From: CALECP01 sp964389925
Lineage (GTDB): Bacteria > Chloroflexota > Anaerolineae > Promineifilales > Promineifilaceae
Reading direction: 5' to 3'
DNA: 64,000 bases
Assembly (NCBI GenBank): GCA_964389925.1
Contig: CAYMGE010000003.1
Span: 61,400 to 125,399 of the forward strand
Positions 60,163 to 64,000 of the stretch are shown in pieces. Every line of letters starts with the position of its first letter. Positions within the stretch are counted from its first letter, which is position 1. A program made the position numbers and the translations under genes. The notes beneath the pieces are model-generated. The model was not told where the DNA came from. It searched no databases and worked only from the letters and a program-made list of their open reading frames with translations.

Positions 60163-61212
60163 ATGTTTGAGCAACTTACTCAGTCACAAATCGCGCTTTT
60201 TCCTAATTTCGCACGACTGACAGACCACTCACCACTTCCCACCTATTATCTGCTTTTCGCTATTCTTAGCCTGCTTTGTGCCTGTCAACCTACCCCGATT
60301 ATGACACCACAGCCAGCAACCGCGACCTCAACGATTACACCTACACCACAAATTGGAGTTGACTTTGTGACGATTGCGCCCCCCACCATTGCAATTGTCC
60401 AGTTAACGCCCTCCCCACTGCCAACACACACGCCAACCGCAACGCCGACACCCATCGTCTACACGATTCAAGCAGGCGACACCGTTTGGAGCATTGCCTA
60501 TTCAAATGGCACAGTGCCAGATCAGCTGATGGCGTTAAATCCCAACGCACGACCAGAGCTGCTTTCAGTCGGACAGACTCTCATATTACCGCCACCAGCC
60601 ACGCCGCTTTTTCAGGATGTGGGAGGAACGCCGATTCCATTGGCAGTGCGCGTGCGCTCTGTCAGCGTATATGGCACGCCATCGGGCGGGGTTTGGATTT
60701 TGGGCGAGGTTGAGAATGAGGGGGGGCTTTCGGCCGAATCAGTCATCCTCACAATTGCTCTCACCGCCCCTGATGGCACACCGCTCGGCAGCGTTGATAC
60801 CTACATCGCCGCGCCGCTCATTCCGCCCGGTGAACGCGCTCCATTTGGCCTCTTTGTGCCAGACGTGGCCGATGATATCCAAGTCAGCAGCACCAGCATC
60901 ACGGCGGGCAGTTCGGTGCATTCGCTGGGCAACCGGACGCTCGATCTCGTCACGTTCGATAGTGAGTTTGACGTGGGCGAGGAGCGTGTGGGGGTGGTCG
61001 GCCGAATTCAAAACACCGGCACAACCACCACAACCGCTTCTCTTCTAGCAACCGTGTATGACAACGCAGGCAACGTGAGCGGCTTTACGCAAATTGCCCT
61101 GTCCCAGCCACTCGCCCCAACCGGCACCCAGTCATTTGAAATTACACTAGTCCCGATTGGGGGCAGCGTCACAGAACTGCACGTTTTGCCGTTTGGGTTG
61201 GCAACAGAGTAA
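60163..61212 (+). CDS. LysM-domain lipoprotein
   Basis: 349 residues. A signal region ends in a lipobox-like L-L-C-A-C (acylated Cys near residue 45). A Thr/Pro-rich spacer (45-98) leads to one LysM domain, YTIQAGDTVWSIAYSNGTVPDQLMALNP..., which binds peptidoglycan. The C-terminal half holds two immunoglobulin-like FxLYD-type domains (WILGEVENEGG.., VVGRIQNTGT..). TATCAT (60151-60156) lies 6 nt before ATG 60163, suggesting a leaderless message. The region before the signal (residues 15-28) derives from a CCACTCACCACTTCCC-like repeat, so the real start may be a later codon. Confidence 0.8.
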   Translation: MFEQLTQSQIALFPNFARLTDHSPLPTYYLLFAILSLLCACQPTPIMTPQPATATSTITPTPQIGVDFVTIAPPTIAIVQLTPSPLPTHTPTATPTPIVYTIQAGDTVWSIAYSNGTVPDQLMALNPNARPELLSVGQTLILPPPATPLFQDVGGTPIPLAVRVRSVSVYGTPSGGVWILGEVENEGGLSAESVILTIALTAPDGTPLGSVDTYIAAPLIPPGERAPFGLFVPDVADDIQVSSTSITAGSSVHSLGNRTLDLVTFDSEFDVGEERVGVVGRIQNTGTTTTTASLLATVYDNAGNVSGFTQIALSQPLAPTGTQSFEITLVPIGGSVTELHVLPFGLATE

Positions 61213-61245
61213 GTAGTCAGGCAAAAGTTTTGGGGCAATGGTAAA

Positions 61246-61304
61246 CGGTATTCGGTATTGACCTGTGGTAGAACGCACACCGAATACCGACTTACCGAAT
61301 ACCG
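61246..61304. repeat. Long inverted repeat of CGGTATT units between LysM gene and glmS
   Basis: CGGTATTCGGTA (61246-61257) is mirrored by TACCGAATACCG (61293-61304), each made of 7-nt CGGTATT/AATACCG units, with further copies in between. It lies between two convergent genes and can fold into a strong hairpin, so it may serve as terminator. It belongs to the heptamer-array class. Confidence 0.7.
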
Positions 61305-61425
61305 AACACCCGATTACTTTTGATTAAGTACTTAAAGTGGTTGATCGGGTGTTGAGTCACTAATATGAATCGATGCTAGACCACAACACACGCTTTCTTA
61401 ACTTACCACCTAGGTCCCAAACAAA

Positions 61426-63270
61426 CTACTCAACCGTAACCGACTTCGCCAAGTTACGCGGCTGGTCAACATCGGCCCCACGCCAGACGGCAATGTGATA
61501 GGCCAGCAGTTGCATCGGAATGACGTTGACGACAGGCTCTAGTAAATAGGGCGTTTCTGGCACATAGATGACGTGATCCGCCTTCGTGGCGATAAACTCA
61601 TCCCCTTCCGTTGCCAGCGCAATGACCTTTCCACCACGCGCCTTGACCTGCTCCACTTGGCTAATCATCTTTTCATAGAGCGCGTTTTTTGTCACAATGG
61701 CAACGACGGGCATCTCCTCATCAATCAAGGCGATCGGCCCGTGTTTCATCTCACCCGCCGGATACCCTTCCGCATGGATATAGCTGATCTCTTTGAGCTT
61801 TAAGGCTCCTTCGAGCGCAATTGGATAGTTGATGCCACGCCCGATAAAGAGGAAATCGCGTGCGTGCTGATACTCTTGGGCAATCGTCTTACACTGTTCG
61901 TCTGTTTCGAGGGCGCGACCGGCTAAGTCTGGGAGGAGTGCGAGATCGTGGATCATGTCGGAGCGTTTTTCGGCCGAAATCGTCCCCTTCAACTCCCCTA
62001 AAATCAACGCCAGCATATACTGATCGACGATTGATGTGGTAAATGCCTTTGTGCTGGCAACCCCAATTTCGGGGCCAGACTGCATGGCGATGTGTCCATC
62101 GGCGACGCGCATCGCTTGGCTGCCAATTGCGTTAACGATGCTCCAAAGCGTTGCGCCATCTCTTTTTGCTAGCTCCATCGCGGCGAGCGTATCGGCCGTT
62201 TCACCCGACTGCGTGATCGCCAGCACAGCCGTCTTGTCGTCAATGATCGGATTGTAGTAGCGGAATTCAGAGGCATATTCGACTTCGGTTCGCATTCTGG
62301 CCGTTGATTCAATGATAAATTTGCCGACCAAGCCGGAGAGATAGCTCGTCCCACAGGCTGCGATGTAGAGATGGGTGAGGGAGTTGGCGTGTTCGACCGA
62401 TAGGTTCATGCTCGGAATCTCGACCCGCCCCTCCTCAAAATGTAGCCGACTACGTAACGTGTCAATAATCGCACGCGGCTGCTCGAATATCTCCTTTTGC
62501 ATAAAGTGACGATATTCGCCACGCGCCGCACTAATCGGATCATACGGAATTTTGTGAATTTCACTTGGGACGGGGTTGCCTTCAAGGTCTGTCACCGAAT
62601 ACCCCATGCGCGTGATAATCGCCATCTGTTTATTTTCTAAAAAGACCATCTCGCGCGTGTATTCTAAAATCGCGGGAATGTCGGAGGCAATAAACATTTC
62701 GCCCTCACCCAACCCTAACGTGATGCCGCCTGCATTACCCAATCGCGCCGTAATCAACGTGTCGGGCTGTGCGGGGTTGACGATGACAACCGCGCTTGAT
62801 CCCGCCAAACGCTGTAACGTTTTGCGCGTCGCGTCGATAAACGCTATCCCTGTTTCGAGATGTCGCTCTAACAGCTGTGCGATCACTTCCGTGTCGGTGT
62901 CTGACTCAAAGACAACGCCCTCCGCCTGCAACTCCTCCTTGATCTCCAAAAAGTTCTCGACAATTCCATTATGCACGAGGACAACACGCTTGTTCATGCT
63001 CATGTGGGGGTGGGCATTGCGCTGCGTCGGTTTGCCGTGTGTCGCCCAGCGCGTATGTCCGATGCCGATATTGCCTTGAATCGGCCGAACGGCAACCGTA
63101 TCCATCAGGCGTTGTAATTTGCCCGCTTCACGTCGCACGGCAATCTCGCCACCCTGCTCAATCACCGCGACCCCCGCGCTATCATAGCCTCGATACTCCA
63201 GCCGCTTCAATCCACTCAACACGATCTCAGGGGCTTCTTTTGGCCCTACATATCCAACAATACCACACAT
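61426..63270 (-). CDS. glmS: Glutamine--fructose-6-phosphate aminotransferase
   Basis: First step of UDP-GlcNAc synthesis. 614 residues. The N-terminal glutaminase begins MCGIVGYVG, so Cys2 becomes the nucleophile; it contains GIGHTRWATHG and HNGIVENF. From about residue 245 there are two SIS sugar-isomerase domains with ITQSGETADT and STKAFTTSIV, ending DQPRNLAKSVTVE. AGGAG stands 10 nt before ATG 63270. The upstream sequence shows no glmS ribozyme core. Product feeds peptidoglycan and the exopolysaccharide genes. Confidence 0.96.
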   Translation of the reverse strand: MCGIVGYVGPKEAPEIVLSGLKRLEYRGYDSAGVAVIEQGGEIAVRREAGKLQRLMDTVAVRPIQGNIGIGHTRWATHGKPTQRNAHPHMSMNKRVVLVHNGIVENFLEIKEELQAEGVVFESDTDTEVIAQLLERHLETGIAFIDATRKTLQRLAGSSAVVIVNPAQPDTLITARLGNAGGITLGLGEGEMFIASDIPAILEYTREMVFLENKQMAIITRMGYSVTDLEGNPVPSEIHKIPYDPISAARGEYRHFMQKEIFEQPRAIIDTLRSRLHFEEGRVEIPSMNLSVEHANSLTHLYIAACGTSYLSGLVGKFIIESTARMRTEVEYASEFRYYNPIIDDKTAVLAITQSGETADTLAAMELAKRDGATLWSIVNAIGSQAMRVADGHIAMQSGPEIGVASTKAFTTSIVDQYMLALILGELKGTISAEKRSDMIHDLALLPDLAGRALETDEQCKTIAQEYQHARDFLFIGRGINYPIALEGALKLKEISYIHAEGYPAGEMKHGPIALIDEEMPVVAIVTKNALYEKMISQVEQVKARGGKVIALATEGDEFIATKADHVIYVPETPYLLEPVVNVIPMQLLAYHIAVWRGADVDQPRNLAKSVTVE

Positions 63271-64000
63271 GGTCTATTGCTCCTTTTGCCTTCGTCAGCA
63301 TCTTCTCTATCAGTTTGCCAAAACAGGCCAAACGACACGCTCATTGTGTGTTTCAGATAGATAAATCTCAAAACACAGGTTTGCTGATAAAAGCGATTAA
63401 ATTTTCACGTTTAGAAACATTGGAAGTTGTGCCACGATGCGTCTGCTCTGTGCCAATCGTTACCGACTGGTTTTGACAAAGACATCAAAATTTGGGGAAA
63501 GATAGGATGTGGCAATCCTAGAAGGCATCCGCTGATCTCTCGATTTTCTGTTACACAGCGTGCGTAACATTGGCTCTGTGTCGCCACAGAGAACCTTCAC
63601 CTCGTCACCCGGTCGGCAGTAAACGACTGTTTACTGAAAATCGGGCCGTGCGCTGACTTTCCATTGACTATCCAATTAAAAACGTGCTGGCGGAAGATTA
63701 GCGGATAAGATGTGATCTGTCAAACGAAAAGCAGCGATGCCGCAAACCCCTCTCCCTGCTGGCGTTAGTGGTGGCGAAGGTATTGCTAAAGCGGGTTACT
63801 ACGAACCTTCCCTTACTTATTTGAAATGCACCCATCTTCTTTAGACAGATGGCTAGGTGTGAGTGACCACATGGCGAGGTCGCGGTAACCAGATTGACGA
63901 TTTGCGACGTGTGATTTTTCGCTATCATTTCTTGCAACACACGATAGAGATAGTTAAAAAGTGGTCATAGGTGAACAAGCGTGGTCATGTTGCCACAAGT
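63271..64000. other. Upstream region of glmS, no supported gene
   Basis: About 730 bp. The part next to glmS carries its RBS and leader. An 80-codon minus-strand frame at 63698-63940 has no RBS and no recognisable domain. A half copy of the CCCCTCTCCCTG repeat lies at 63748. I see no tRNA, terminator with a T tract, or riboswitch here. Confidence 0.6.

Larger units (their letters stand above)
1..64000. repeat. Highly iterated palindrome TCGGCCGA, about 65 copies
   Basis: The 8-bp palindrome TCGGCCGA recurs through the whole window. I counted about 65 exact copies by eye, for example near 6090, 8430, 10155, 13437, 20103, 25078, 33263, 46332, 54551, 60728 and 63081. The core CGGCCG occurs roughly 130 times. 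With equal base use about 1 and 16 would be expected. Most copies lie inside coding regions on both sides of the reading frame; only a few are intergenic (27518, 24156). The copies are dispersed, not tandem. This resembles the HIP1 octamer of cyanobacteria but has a different sequence. Counts are approximate. Confidence 0.9.

Noticed and set aside
63271..63480. glmS ribozyme upstream of glmS
   Set aside because: The leader lacks the conserved ribozyme core; only a normal RBS and AT-rich leader are seen.
63698..63940. 80-codon minus-strand open frame upstream of glmS
   Set aside because: No RBS, no recognisable domain, biased towards translation of repeat-like DNA (CCCCTCTCCC).

Overview
The window looks like a chromosomal segment of a free-living bacterium of the phylum Chloroflexota, probably near Anaerolineae. 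That placement is an inference from gene content: a small Cys/His-rich domain I know from Chloroflexota LysM proteins, a quinol:cytochrome c complex with a long cytochrome b tail and a diheme c subunit, IorAB-type and KorAB-type oxidoreductases, and a CobN route to cobalamin. Genes are dense, mostly in short operons on both strands, with several convergent pairs that overlap at their 3' ends. I see no prophage, CRISPR array, rRNA or complete insertion sequence.

Layout. 0.1-2.3 kb: small Cys-rich protein, tyrS behind a structured leader, tRNA-Pro and tRNA-Gly. 2.4-5.9 kb: bc-type complex (Rieske, cytochrome b, diheme cytochrome c). 6.0-8.8 kb: pabBC fusion, divergent dapF-like gene, DUF1737 protein. 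8.8-18.3 kb: cobalt/cobalamin region with CbiMNQO uptake transporter, CobN, CobO and a free [2Fe-2S] protein; the same kind of [2Fe-2S] domain is fused to CobN and CobO. Remnants of a Phd/PIN toxin-antitoxin pair flank the ferredoxin-cobO genes, and an opposite-strand coiled-coil gene splits cbiMN from cbiQO next to three copies of a palindromic operator. 18.7-27.4 kb: GT-C membrane glycosyltransferase, degenerate UvrD-like ATPase, PadR/HAAS module, two uncharacterised membrane proteins, DUF58/MoxR pair. 27.6-34.9 kb: sufE, ctaB, orphan GAF-histidine kinase, a repeat-rich spacer, IorAB. 35.2-46 kb: KorAB, secreted glycoside hydrolase, methyltransferase, polyprenyl synthase, GlcD-type oxidase, suhB. 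46-53.9 kb: epimerase fragment, GH13 amylase, ybaK, flippase and GT2, methyltransferases, gamma-glutamyltranspeptidase. 54-57.9 kb: exopolysaccharide genes (two GT4 enzymes and a sugar-phosphate transferase). 58-63.3 kb: thrC, mscS, LysM lipoprotein, glmS; the last 0.7 kb has no supported gene.

The bc complex and heme O synthase point to an oxygen- or high-potential-acceptor respiratory chain. KorAB and SufE indicate Fe-S-dependent carbon metabolism. The cobalt region couples uptake, chelation and adenosylation. The GT2, GT4, GT-C, flippase, GlmS and sugar transferase genes serve the cell envelope.

The strongest signal that ordinary gene annotation does not explain is the palindrome TCGGCCGA. 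It occurs about 65 times by hand count, where about one is expected by chance, mostly inside genes, in the manner of the cyanobacterial HIP1 sequence. A second genome-wide trait is a set of promoters whose -10 box lies 6-7 nt before the start codon, which implies leaderless mRNAs. A third is degenerate heptamer repeat arrays, some read in frame inside proteins.
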